Assembly (NCBI GenBank): GCA_015067435.1
Contig: SVMM01000019.1
Location: forward strand, 1-64,000
Length of the DNA stretch: 64,000 nt
Origin: Oscillospiraceae bacterium
GTDB lineage: Bacteria > Bacillota > Clostridia > Oscillospirales > Oscillospiraceae
Direction: 5' to 3'
The position numbers and the translations under genes were made by a program. Within the stretch, counting starts at the first letter, position 1. Each line of letters starts with the position of its first letter. Under the pieces are notes generated by a model. The model was not told the DNA's origin. It saw only the letters and a list, made by a program, of their open reading frames with translations, and did not search any database. Positions 35,601-44,100 of this stretch are shown here, piece by piece.

Positions 35601-35734
35601 CCTCCGTTGACGTAGGAGACGGAATAGCTGAATACGGAAAAAACGATCAGCAGCGCGAGCATGGCAAAATAGACGCACGTCGACAGCCTCTCGGTCGAAA
35701 TATGGCGATCAAGGCTTTTTTTCAGCTTGTTCAT
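32660..35734 (-). CDS. Hybrid sensor histidine kinase with receiver and HPt domains
   Basis: This protein of about 1024 residues is a multistep phosphorelay kinase. Layout: first helix (about 20-40); an extracytoplasmic domain (about 45-195); about seven helices resembling 7TMR-DISM (about 200-400); HisKA (SDFLASMSHEIRTPINAVLG); HATPase (NLLNNAVKYTKRG, DSGNGIREEDMPRLFESFQR, GTGLGLSIV); a receiver (VLAVDDNAINRRLLQALLRR, DIILMDHLMPEMDG, LTANAVSG, LSKPI); and an HPt domain (VKVHALKSTSRAIGAVGLS) with a further helical tail. The ATG at 35734 (MNKLKKS) is preferred; GGAGG lies 15 bases upstream, a long spacing, and an in-frame longer start exists. It shares a strand with the response regulator that follows. 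Confidence 0.9.
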   Translation of the reverse strand: MNKLKKSLDRHISTERLSTCVYFAMLALLIVFSVFSYSVSYVNGGFNTKSYVTLSKAWVRVYPDGSEEEIPLLPADFNDKVGEEIVIRRRLPALFLVDSPVLFIRSNHQTVLVRIDGEEVYRYQFWAANRFDADFPPTQWLCLQMKDDWNGSVIELSLTRLQDDESVTVSEIYLGDRADIIFALASRSALPLLCALIAFVMGTFFLARQMFAPMRRELGYRNLHIGLVLLFLSMWVIYKSDVRQLFFGNLPFVRNMEFFTLMMLPVPIILSVNYSEKKRFNVAAHYLCVLILLADLAIMGLVLIDGYNLLSLLWLILLTLVVTAVFIVVSLAIIAGTDVELFRSLRSTVFSYGVLFLFGFLEYLDMFVLRDRFKGLFMSVGLLLYTFGLTFEQFGTQRRLIEQTRRAEMENRAKSDFLASMSHEIRTPINAVLGMDEMILREAKDATVLGYAADIQRAGRHLLNIINNILDFSRIESGHVEISNSAYDVAALLTDISDLIQVQADEKKLRFETRVQDMMPGKLIGDSFRIRQIAINLLNNAVKYTKRGYVDFSVDTISEEEAYLLSRDAAVSGPPTEITSPVYLRMVVRDSGNGIREEDMPRLFESFQRLDPVLNAGVQGTGLGLSIVSTLVQLMNGSLLVKSVYGVGTQFTLIIPQELPSGEKSGSFAVLRKENDEVQSAQGVFRAPETTVLAVDDNAINRRLLQALLRRTEVKLTVCESGKECLKLVGANAYDIILMDHLMPEMDGIETLHRMNELAENRCAGVPVIVLTANAVSGARESYLAEGFTDYLSKPIQSIELEEMLARYLPAEKVLPAEGAPPSAPDRAGALPEWLGQVDELSVADGLRFCATPETYLETLEIYAKNAASFADEIAASYREGDTGSVIVKVHALKSTSRAIGAVGLSTFAERLELSGKAGDTRPLDEELDGLLARYRALGAQLSERMGLERESEARTLRAISDEQLRETYDMIRALTEEFEYDRAASMIESLDGFDLPDAERERCGQLKRAAENFDWDRIGEILA

Positions 35735-35956
35735 GGCAGGTTTCTCTTTCCTCCTGTCATTTGCGCCATCCGGATGCTTCCAGTCCATATTACCGATTTC
35801 CATGATATCAGAGTTTTGTATCCAATGCAATACAAACGCTTCAATCGACCGATAAACCGTGATAAGTCACAAAAAACAGTCTCCAACTCTGTGAAATTGC
35901 ATCCCGTCTAATAGATTCCGCAACTCCGCGGTAAAAATAGGATCGTCCCCGCATAG

Positions 35957-35993
35957 AAAAGGTTTCCGGCGCACAAGCTACCGGAAACCTTTT
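35957..35993 (+). promoter_or_regulatory. Hairpin in the leader of the FAD/Rieske gene
   Basis: AAAAGGTTTCCGG (35957-35969) pairs perfectly with CCGGAAACCTTTT (35981-35993) around an 11-base loop. It ends five bases before the AAGGAGG ribosome site. It resembles a terminator with a short T run, so it could act as an attenuator or a translation switch; no upstream plus-strand gene needs terminating here. Confidence 0.5.
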
Positions 35994-36006
35994 CCGCAAG
36001 GAGGCT

Positions 36007-37452
36007 ATGATGGGTTCATCCGCAAACACGCTGAGCGCCTTTCCGCGCCTCAGCGAGCGTCTGATCGCCGACGCCGCCGTCATCGGCGGGGGCATGGCGG
36101 GCATCCTGACCGCCTTTGCCCTGCGCGAGGCGGGGCTGCGCGTCGTGCTGCTGGAGGAGGATCGCCTCGCCGGCGGCGCGACCGCGCGTACCACGGCGCG
36201 CATCTCGGCGCAGCACGGGCTCTTCTGCGAAAGGCTGCTGCACGACTTTGGCGAGCATCTGGCGCGTCAGTATCTTTCCGCGCAAAAACACGCCGTCAGG
36301 CAATACCGCGATCTGATCGCCTCGCGCGGCATCGACTGCGCGCTGCGGGAGCACGTCTCCCGCGTCTATACCGCGCCGGACGGGCCCGACCTCTCGCGGG
36401 AGCTTGCCTGCGCCCTGCTGCTGGGCGCGGACGCGGAGCTGCAAGCGGTCGACGGCCTGCCCTTTCCCGTGCGGGAGGCGCTGTGCTTCCCGCATCAGGC
36501 GTCGTTCGAGCCGATTCCCTTTCTCGCCGCGCTGCTGCCCGGCATCGAAGTCTACGAGCACTCCCCCGTCCGGGATATCCGGGGCCATGTCGTGCGCTGC
36601 GACGGCGGCAGCGTCGAGGCGGCGCACATCGTCGTCGCCACGCGCTATCCGATGCTGGAGCGCTGGGGCCTCTATCACCTGCGGCTGCGGCAGGAACAGG
36701 GATATCTTCTTGCGCTGCGCGGCGCACCGCCGCTGGACGGCTGGTATCTGGACGCGGACACGCGCGGCTGGAGCCTCCAGCAGCGCGGCGACGAGCTGAT
36801 CCTCAGCGGCGGCGTCCATCGCTGCGGCGAGAACCGTGGCGACAGCTACGAGCGCCTGCGCGCGCAGGCAAAGCTGTGGTTCCCGACGGCGCAGGAGGTC
36901 CGCGCGTGGTCGTCACAGGACTGCGTCACGATGGACGGCATACCGTACATCGGCCGCTACGGCGCCGCGACGCCGCACTTGCATGTCGCCGCCGGCTTCG
37001 GGCGCTGGGGCATGACGAACAGCATGGTCGCCGCGACGCTGCTGACCGCCGAAATACTCGGAAAGCACTACCCCTACGCCGACGTTTTCTCGCCCGACCG
37101 CTTTTTCCCCTCCGCGTCCATCGAAACGATGATGGAGGGCGCGCTGTACGCCGTGCGCGGCAAGGCGCGCCGCCTGTTCACTGCCGCGGCGGCGGAGACG
37201 GACGCCATCGCGCCGGGGCACGCGGGCGTCGTGCGGCACCACGGCAGGCAGTACGGCGTCTACCGCGACGAGCACGGCGCCCTGTACGCTGTCTCACCCG
37301 TCTGCCCGCACCGGGGCTGCGCGCTCGTGTGGAACGACGACGAAAAGACATGGGACTGCCCCTGCCACGGTTCCCGCTTCGACTATACCGGCCATCGCCT
37401 GTTCCACCCGGCGAAATCGGCGCTGAAACGGTACGACGCCACGCTGATATAA
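36007..37452 (+). CDS. FAD-dependent oxidoreductase with C-terminal Rieske domain
   Basis: This 481-residue protein combines a DAO-type FAD domain with a Rieske [2Fe-2S] domain. The dinucleotide-binding start is AAVIGGGMAGILTAFALREAG ... RVVLLEEDRLAGGATARTTA, and a second flavin-contact region is VAAGFGRWGMTNSMVAATLL. The Rieske cluster ligands are C433-x-H435 and C451-x-x-H454 (CPHRGC ... CPCHGSRFD). This architecture is known from Firmicutes oxidoreductases whose substrate is mostly untested. AAGGAGGCT precedes the ATG. It is a single-gene unit with a leader hairpin and a strong terminator. Confidence 0.9.
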   Translation: MMGSSANTLSAFPRLSERLIADAAVIGGGMAGILTAFALREAGLRVVLLEEDRLAGGATARTTARISAQHGLFCERLLHDFGEHLARQYLSAQKHAVRQYRDLIASRGIDCALREHVSRVYTAPDGPDLSRELACALLLGADAELQAVDGLPFPVREALCFPHQASFEPIPFLAALLPGIEVYEHSPVRDIRGHVVRCDGGSVEAAHIVVATRYPMLERWGLYHLRLRQEQGYLLALRGAPPLDGWYLDADTRGWSLQQRGDELILSGGVHRCGENRGDSYERLRAQAKLWFPTAQEVRAWSSQDCVTMDGIPYIGRYGAATPHLHVAAGFGRWGMTNSMVAATLLTAEILGKHYPYADVFSPDRFFPSASIETMMEGALYAVRGKARRLFTAAAAETDAIAPGHAGVVRHHGRQYGVYRDEHGALYAVSPVCPHRGCALVWNDDEKTWDCPCHGSRFDYTGHRLFHPAKSALKRYDATLI

Positions 37453-37483
37453 AACAAAGCGCCGCTTTGCGGCGCTTTGTTTT
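37451..37483. terminator. Bidirectional terminator between convergent genes
   Basis: AAAACAAAGCGCCG pairs with CGGCGCTTTGTTTT around a CTTTG loop. The FAD/Rieske gene stop and the stop of the convergent 105-residue protein gene lie in or beside its arms. Confidence 0.9.
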
Positions 37484-37799
37484 ATATGTTCGTAAAGGAT
37501 TTCAGCTTGTCGATCATATCCTTGCGGTCGGCGTAGGTGCAATTGCGGCTGTCGCAGGTTTCCAACACGTTTTTGAACGCTTCCTCCATCGCCGCTGTGT
37601 TGATCCCCTGCTGCCGGTAGATCATCGTCAGGCTGTCCTTGGCGTTGCGCACAATGCTCAGCACGATCCCGTCGATTGCGATCTTTCCGGAAAGTGACGG
37701 GTCCTCCAGCATATGCGAATTGATGTTGCGCTTCGCATAATCCAGACGATTGCGGATTTCCTGAAGCTGGTTCTGTACGATCTGATCCTCATTGCTCAT
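37482..37799 (-). CDS. Small helical protein of unknown function
   Basis: This 105-residue cytoplasmic protein appears almost entirely helical (DQIVQNQLQEIRNRLDYAKR, AMEEAFKNVLETCDSRNCTY, RKDMIDKLKSF). It has two cysteines and no recognised motif. It begins five bases after the stop of the acyltransferase-like gene, so the two are almost certainly co-transcribed and possibly co-translated. A partner or regulator of that protein is conceivable, but there is no direct evidence. Confidence 0.75.
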   Translation of the reverse strand: MSNEDQIVQNQLQEIRNRLDYAKRNINSHMLEDPSLSGKIAIDGIVLSIVRNAKDSLTMIYRQQGINTAAMEEAFKNVLETCDSRNCTYADRKDMIDKLKSFTNI

Positions 37800-37804
37800 G
37801 GCTC

Positions 37805-38680
37805 TTACGCTCCTTCTTCATCGTTTGTCCTGTTTCCGTTGTTCTTCTCCGTCAGCTCCGGATGACGCAGGTAGCGGCTGAAGCTCACCCAGAACTGGGC
37901 GTACTCAACGCCGGAGCAGATCCGCTCGTCCATCACGCAGGAGAGCGGCAGCAGCTTTTTTCGATACTCGCCGTGGATGTAGTTCGCCACGGGCTTGCCC
38001 ATGCACAAAAACACGCTCGTCGTGCCGAATTCATAGGTGTGGTGGAAGATGTGCGTGGTATTGATGCTCGCAAGGTTCGTGATGAACAGGCTCGTGTGGA
38101 ACGGGCTGAGGTCGATGATGAACTTCGGCAGAATGCCCCAGCGGTCAAGCAGGCGCGCGACCCCCACCACGACATCCGGCAGCAGCGGCACGGAGAACAT
38201 AAAGTTCGCGAACTTGTCCGTTGCGTTGTCGTGCTTCGCGTTTTCGTTCTCCGCGATGATGTCCTCGATCTTTTTGTTGATGGAGAGCACGTCGTCGCCC
38301 GGCTCGAAGAACACCTTGAGCGTCGTCTCGTCCGGCGTACCGTCCGCGCGCTTCTTGAGCATGACGAAGCTGACGCAGAAATGGGAGCGCTGGAAGATCC
38401 GCTTGTTCATGACAAACCGGTTGATCTTCGGATTCTCCAGATATGCCATATAATATGCCGCCAGCACCAGCGCCATGTAGGAGATGCGCACGCCCTCCTT
38501 GCGCTTGCGGTGGATGTACTCGCGCAAGACCTCCATGTCCGTGTACTCCGTGACCATATTCATCGCGTCATAGCGATGCGGCATGATGTACGGCGTGACG
38601 GCGACATAGGGGCTTTCGTTTTTCACGCGTTTTCCGTCGGTCCTGATGGGATCACTTCCTTGTTGTATAAACTTTAACAT
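37805..38680 (-). CDS. E2/CAT-like acyltransferase homologue with altered catalytic motif
   Basis: This 291-residue protein matches the catalytic domain of 2-oxoacid dehydrogenase E2 and chloramphenicol acetyltransferase (the CAT fold) without lipoyl or peripheral-subunit domains. The C-terminal motif that carries the catalytic His in E2 (DHRxxxG) reads DERICSG at 251-257, so His is replaced by Glu252. IDLSPFHTSLFITNLASINT and GKPVANYIHGEYRKKLLPL fit the domain. It may be inactive as an acyltransferase or use another residue. No E1 or E3 gene is nearby. The start lacks a clear ribosome site; GTG at codon 19 is an alternative. Confidence 0.75.
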   Translation of the reverse strand: MLKFIQQGSDPIRTDGKRVKNESPYVAVTPYIMPHRYDAMNMVTEYTDMEVLREYIHRKRKEGVRISYMALVLAAYYMAYLENPKINRFVMNKRIFQRSHFCVSFVMLKKRADGTPDETTLKVFFEPGDDVLSINKKIEDIIAENENAKHDNATDKFANFMFSVPLLPDVVVGVARLLDRWGILPKFIIDLSPFHTSLFITNLASINTTHIFHHTYEFGTTSVFLCMGKPVANYIHGEYRKKLLPLSCVMDERICSGVEYAQFWVSFSRYLRHPELTEKNNGNRTNDEEGA

Positions 38681-38780
38681 TTATTCTACACGCTCTTCAC
38701 GGCGGATGCAACCATTTTATCGGAATACTTTTTCCGGCAAAATCTTTTTTTGGCTTCAATAAATTTTTTGTATTTTGGGG

Positions 38781-38809
38781 TTGTCTTTTTGTGAAGCCTG
38801 TACTATACT
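38781..38809 (+). promoter_or_regulatory. Promoter of serC-serA
   Basis: TTGTCT (38781-38786), 17-base spacer, TATACT (38804-38809). Transcription should start about 28 bases before the serC ATG. Confidence 0.7.
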
Positions 38810-38843
38810 CAGTATGCAATCATTATAAAGGAGGACGCGCGCC

Positions 38844-39932
38844 ATGAACTATGATCGTGTGTATAATTTTTCGGCAGGTCCCGCAATGATGCCGGAGCCC
38901 GTGTTGGAGGAGATCCGTGACGAGATGATGAACTACCGCGGCAGCGGTATGTGCGTCATGGAGATGTCTCACCGCTCCGCGGTCTTTCAGAAGATCGTCG
39001 ACGAGGCGGAGGCCGATCTCCGCGAGCTGATGGGCATTCCGGACAACTACAAGGTGCTGTTCATCCAGGGCGGCGCAACGCTGCAATTCGCCGCGATTCC
39101 CTGGAACCTGATGAAGAACGGCAAGGCGGTCTACATCGAGACCGGCGCCTGGTCGAAGAAGGCGATCGCCGAGGCGAAGAAGTACGGCGAGGTCATCGTC
39201 GCCGCCAGCAGCAAGGATAAGAACTACAGCTATATCCCCGACTGCTCCGACCTCGACATCCCCGACGACACCGATTACGTCTATATCTGCGAGAACGAGA
39301 CGATCCACGGCGTCACGTGGCAGAAGCTGCCCAACACCAAGGGTCATGTCCTCGTCTCCGACCAGAGCTCCATGTTCCTCTCCAAGCCTTGCAACGTCAA
39401 GGACTACGGCCTCATCTACGCGGGCGTGCAGAAGAACGTCGGCCCCGCCGGCATGAGCATCGTCATCATCCGCGAAGACCTCATCCGTGAGGATCTCGAT
39501 CCCAAGATGCCGATCTATATGCGCTATGACACCCACGCCAACAACGGCTCGATGTACAACACGCCCAACTGCTGGGACATCTACTGCTGCGGCAAGGTGT
39601 TCAAGTACCTCAAGAGCATCGGCGGCCTGAAGGAAATGGAGCGCCGCAACATCGAGAAGGCAAAGATCCTCTACGACTTCCTCGACTCGTCCAAGATGTT
39701 CAAGGGCACCGTCGTTCCCGAGGTTCGCAGTCTGATGAACGTCCCGTTCGTCACCGAGAGCGCGGAGCTGGACGCCGAGGTCGTCAAGGCGACCAAGGCG
39801 GCGGGCTACGACAACCTCAAGGGCCACAAGAGCGTCGGCGGCCTGCGCGCCTCCATCTACAACGCCATGCCCAAGGAGGGCGTCCAGGCGCTGGTCGACT
39901 TCCTCACGAAGTTCGAGGCGGAGCACAAATAA
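38844..39932 (+). CDS. serC: Phosphoserine aminotransferase
   Basis: This 362-residue PLP enzyme converts 3-phosphohydroxypyruvate to phosphoserine in serine synthesis. AAAGGAGGACGCG precedes the ATG. Family signatures: YNFSAGPAMMPEPVLEEI at the start, FIQGGATLQFAAIPWNLM, and YAGVQKNVGPAGMSIVIIRE, where the Lys of QKN carries PLP. GGLRASIYNAMPKEGVQALV is the usual end. The next gene, serA, encodes the preceding pathway step. Confidence 0.97.
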   Translation: MNYDRVYNFSAGPAMMPEPVLEEIRDEMMNYRGSGMCVMEMSHRSAVFQKIVDEAEADLRELMGIPDNYKVLFIQGGATLQFAAIPWNLMKNGKAVYIETGAWSKKAIAEAKKYGEVIVAASSKDKNYSYIPDCSDLDIPDDTDYVYICENETIHGVTWQKLPNTKGHVLVSDQSSMFLSKPCNVKDYGLIYAGVQKNVGPAGMSIVIIREDLIREDLDPKMPIYMRYDTHANNGSMYNTPNCWDIYCCGKVFKYLKSIGGLKEMERRNIEKAKILYDFLDSSKMFKGTVVPEVRSLMNVPFVTESAELDAEVVKATKAAGYDNLKGHKSVGGLRASIYNAMPKEGVQALVDFLTKFEAEHK

Positions 39933-39938
39933 CACACC

Positions 39939-39966
39939 GGAAAGGGGGAGGCTTCTCCCCCTTTCC
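39939..39966 (+). other. Intercistronic hairpin between serC and serA
   Basis: GGAAAGGGGGAG pairs perfectly with CTCCCCCTTTCC around GCTT, seven bases past the serC stop. No T run follows. It may adjust the serC/serA ratio or stabilise the serC message. Confidence 0.55.
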
Positions 39967-39999
39967 AAGCGAATATGATAAAGGATGGTTTTGAAGGAC

Positions 40000-40905
40000 A
40001 TGAGAATACTTGTGACGGACGGAATGGATAAGACCGCGCTCGCCAAGCTCAGGGAACTCGGACACGAGGTCGTCGAGCAGTTCTATGAGCCCGAGGAGCT
40101 CGGCAAGGCGCTGCGCGACTTCGACGCGGTGGTCGTGCGCTCCAAGACCAAGGTGCGCGCCAACCACATCGACGAGGCGAAGGGCGGCAAGCTCAAGCTC
40201 ATCATCCGCGGCGGCGTGGGCGTGGACAACATCGACGTCAAGTACGCCGAGGAAAACGGCATCACCGTGCGCAACACGCCCAACGCGTCCAGCCAGTCGG
40301 TGGCGGAGTGCGCCATGGCGCACATGTTTGCCTGCGCGCGCTACGTCTCCATCGCGGGCAGCACCATGCGCGAGGACAAGTGGGAGAAGAAGGCTTACGC
40401 CAAGGGCATCGAGCTGCAGGGCAAGACGCTCGGCATCGTCGGCTTCGGCCGCATCGGCGCGCATCTGGGCGTGATGGCGAAGGCGATCGGCATGGACGTC
40501 ATCGCCACGCGCGCGTCCCGCACCTCCGGTACGGACGAGGCGACGGGCATCCCCTATGTCACGCTCGACGAGCTGCTTGCCAAGTCCGACTTCATCTCCC
40601 TGCACGCACCGGCGCTCGCCGGCGGTCCGCTGGTCAACGCGGAGACCATCGCGAAGATGAAGGACGGCGTCTGCATTATTAATACCTCCCGCGGCGGCAA
40701 CGTGGACGAGAACGCGCTGCTCGAAGCGCTGAACTCCGGCAAGGTCCGCGCGGCGGGCCTCGACGTCTGGGCGGAGGAGCCGTCGAAGGACCACGACCTC
40801 TACTCCCACCCGATGGTGTCCTGCACGCCGCACATCGGCGCGCAGACCGTCGAGGCGCAGAAGCGCATCGGCGCGGAGATCGTGGAGATCATCTCCGCGT
40901 TCTGA
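40000..40905 (+). CDS. serA: D-3-phosphoglycerate dehydrogenase, short form
   Basis: This enzyme of about 301 residues oxidises 3-phosphoglycerate to 3-phosphohydroxypyruvate with NAD. The Rossmann motif is LGIVGFGRIGAHLGVMAKAI; catalytic residues are the Arg of RGGVGVDNID, a Glu in the PSKDHDLYSH region and the His of TPHIGAQT. There is no C-terminal ASB or ACT domain, so serine feedback through ACT is not expected. Start: ATG 40000 (MRILVTDG) is used; ATG 39985 in the same frame is an alternative. The downstream hairpin is a terminator and part of a 30-bp repeat. Confidence 0.95.
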   Translation: MRILVTDGMDKTALAKLRELGHEVVEQFYEPEELGKALRDFDAVVVRSKTKVRANHIDEAKGGKLKLIIRGGVGVDNIDVKYAEENGITVRNTPNASSQSVAECAMAHMFACARYVSIAGSTMREDKWEKKAYAKGIELQGKTLGIVGFGRIGAHLGVMAKAIGMDVIATRASRTSGTDEATGIPYVTLDELLAKSDFISLHAPALAGGPLVNAETIAKMKDGVCIINTSRGGNVDENALLEALNSGKVRAAGLDVWAEEPSKDHDLYSHPMVSCTPHIGAQTVEAQKRIGAEIVEIISAF

Positions 40906-40926
40906 AAAACACCAACCGAATATCCT

Positions 40927-40956
40927 GCGAGGGCGGGCCGCTTCACGGCTCGCCCT
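40927..40956 (+). repeat. 30-bp direct repeat, left copy
   Basis: Thirty bases beginning GCGAGGGCGGGCCG and ending GGCTCGCCCT are identical to 44365-44394. The two copies bracket the pilin-InlB-Hint gene. This copy forms the serA terminator. Confidence 0.9.
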
Positions 40957-40960
40957 TTTT
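40927..40960 (+). terminator. Terminator of serA, containing repeat unit 1
   Basis: GAGGGCGGGCCG pairs with CGGCTCGCCCT (one mismatch) around CTTCA and is followed by TTTTT. The first 30 bases are repeated exactly at 44365-44394. Confidence 0.8.
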
Positions 40961-41002
40961 GTTACCGCTTTCAAATTTCTTTTCCTTTTTTTGCAATTCT
41001 GT

Positions 41003-41031
41003 TTGCATTTGATGTACTGCTATGATATAAT
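41003..41031 (+). promoter_or_regulatory. Promoter of the pilin-InlB-Hint gene
   Basis: TTGCAT (41003-41008), 17-base spacer, perfect TATAAT (41026-41031). A leader of about 88 bases follows, containing a small CCCAT/ATGGG hairpin near 41052-41068 and the GGGAGG ribosome site. Confidence 0.8.
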
Positions 41032-41126
41032 GGTTATGCGTAGAATTATACCCATGATAGATAATGGGAGAGAATTGGATCATATTACGCCACATTCAAC
41101 AGGTCAGACTGATTGGGAGGTACTGC

Positions 41127-44100
41127 ATGATGAATACTCGAAGGCGGCACGGGGGCTTCTCCCTCGGTGAAGTAGCCATTGTTGTTGCGATCATAGCCAT
41201 TTTGATCGCCGTGGCGATCCCTACTTATTTCAGGCAGCTGGAGCAGAATCGGGACGCCGCGACGGTGAGCAATCTCCGTCTTGCCTATGCCGAGGCGAGT
41301 GCCGACTACATCAAACACGGATCCGCGACAACGGGCGAGTACGTGGTTGTCGTCGATGAAGTGCGCTTTGAAAGCAAGGACGCCACTCTCGATTATTCGG
41401 GAGACGAGCTCCCCTTTGATATCAACAGCGAAATCCCGGGGCCCGGCGTGCACAAGGTTGCGTTCCATTTCAACACCGGCACAAGGGATTATATCACAAT
41501 CGACGGAGAAGAGGCCTCCACCACGCCGACTGCTCCCACAGAGGAAAAATATTGGACGGTGACGTTCCACGCCGCGCCAAACGGCCGCATCGGCGGTCAG
41601 GAGACGAAATCGGTCAAGGTCAAGGACGGCGAGACTGTGAGCTCGCTGACGCCCAGCCCCGCATCGGCGGAATACACCTTTGACGGTTGGAAGACAGTAA
41701 GTGCCGATGGCGCAAGTTACCTCTTTACAAGTGCGGTTACAGCTGATCTGGATCTTTACGCCCACTATACCAAGGAGGAAACCTGGAATGTGACGTTCCA
41801 CGCGGGCGAACATGGACATTTCTCTGAGGGCGCGACCAGAGTGGTCCCGGTCAAAAAAGACGGTTCTCTGGGCAAGCCCGCCGGCCTGATCTGCGATCCC
41901 GGTTGGGAGCTTGCCGAATGGCAGCTGAGCAGCACCGCCGTCACTTGGCCCATCGAAAAGGTCACCAGCAATCTTGAATTGACCGCCACCTATAAGAAAG
42001 CGGAATGGACTGTGACGCTCAACACCGGAGACCACGGTGAGTTCTCTGACGGTCAAAAGCAGCATGTGCTTCAAGTTGAAAAGGGCAGTAAACTTACTGC
42101 GCCGGAGCTGAATATCGAGGACGGATGGGTTATTGATGCCTGGAAATCCGGAACCTCCAGCATCACTTTCCCGATCGAAGTCAACGGCGATCTTTCTCTG
42201 ACCGCTACCTACACGCGGGAAAAATGCACCGTGCGGTTCAACGGCCTCGGCGGCAGGTTCTCCGACGGCTTCACCTCGATGACGAAGGAGGTCGAAAAGG
42301 GCGGCAAGGTTGATAAACCGGCTTATGCCGCACCGGCGGGAACCACCTTTGTTTGTTGGGCAAAGCAGGACGGCAGCGACATCGGAGATTTGGAGTGGCC
42401 GATCACCGTCACCGAAAACATGAACCTGTCCGCCGTTTACAGCTGGACTGTGACCTTCCATGCCGAACCCGGCGGCAAGTTCCCGGACGGTGAAGAGACG
42501 AAGACGGTTCAGGTCCGGCACGGCAAAGAACTGAGCGAACTACCGGCGGATCCTGTTTCCAATGTCGAAGATTCCTCCTTCCTGGGGTGGAAGACCGGCA
42601 GCTCCTCCGGCCCGGACTACTCATTTGAGAAGAAGGTCACCAGTGCCTTCGACCTCTACGCTGCGTACAGCGAAGTATACTACGACGTGACGTTCAACGG
42701 CAACGGAGGAAAGTTCTCGGACGGCTCACTCACCAAGACGTATAGCATCCTGAAGGGCACCGAACTGAGTGAGCCGACGAACTATACACATCCGGCGGGC
42801 TCTAAATTTAAGGGCTGGGAATTGAACGGCTCCATCGTCGAGAATTGGCCGATCGCCGTCAACAGCCATCTCAATTTTATCGCTGTCTACGAATGGCCGG
42901 TGACATTCAAGGCAGGCAACGGCAAGTTCCAGGACGGCTCGAACACAAAGACGGAGTATTATCTGCCCGGACAATGTGTGGTTGATACTCCAAAGCCCTC
43001 CTCTCTGAACGGAATGACCTTTGCCAATTCGTGGAAACCGGAGGGTAACTATACGATCGACGATGAGATCGACGGCCCGCGTGAATTTACCGCTGTGTAC
43101 AAATGGAAGGTGACGCTTAATCCGAAGAGCGGAAGTTTGACAGGCGATAAAACGCTCTATTTCGATAACAACGCGAGCATGAGCAAGCCGAGCTACACCG
43201 CGCCGAGCGTGAACAACGTCAAGGCTGAATTTGTCGGCTGGGCGAAGAACGGCAATTATAACGATATCATCACAAGTTGGCCGATCAATGTCACCGGAAA
43301 TCTCGATTTGACTGCGGTCTATCAGTGGACAGTAACGTTTAACGCCGGCACGGATGGCAGAATTACAGGAAACAAGCCCAACCCAGTGAAGGTATATGAC
43401 GGCAGTAATATAACCAAGGAACAATATCCGGGCAATCCTACGCCATACGATTCAGATTATGTTTTTGTCGGCTGGGAGTATAACGGCAAAACATACGAGG
43501 ATGCAGATGATATTAGCGCTATCCAAGTCACCAGTCCGATCACTTTTAAAGCCAAGTATAGGGATGATGGCGGATGCTTTGCCTCGGGAACGCTGATTAC
43601 GTTGGCGGACGGAAGCCGGAAACCGGTGGAGGAACTCACCTTCGATGATATGCTCCTGGTGTGGAACTTCTTCGATGGCAGCTATTCCGCAAGCCCTGCT
43701 GTTGCTCTGGTCGATCATGGCGAGGATGACTACACTGTAGCGAAGCTCCTGTTCTCGGATGGAACGCAGCTCAGCATCATCGGGGATCACGGCGTGTTTG
43801 ACTACGATCTAAACCGCTTTGTCTTCCTTACGCCCGCCATCGGTGCGGACTACATCGGTCACCGCTTCGTTCGCGCCGATGTGGATGGCACATATGATGT
43901 AGTCACGTTGGAGAGCATCGTGGTTTCGCAAGAGCGGACGCACGCTTGGAGTATCGTAAGCGCCGGTGCGCTCAACGCCTTTGCGTCCGACATGCTGACG
44001 CTGGCTCCTCCGTCGGAGGCCTTCAACTGGATTCCCATGGGAGAAAAGCTGCATTATGATGTCGAGCAGCTCCAGCGTGAGATCGCCGAGCACGGAACCT

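Noticed and set aside
41038-41126. Leader of the pilin-InlB-Hint gene as a c-di-GMP riboswitch
   Set aside because: It is only about 88 bases and lacks the conserved riboswitch core; only a small hairpin is seen.
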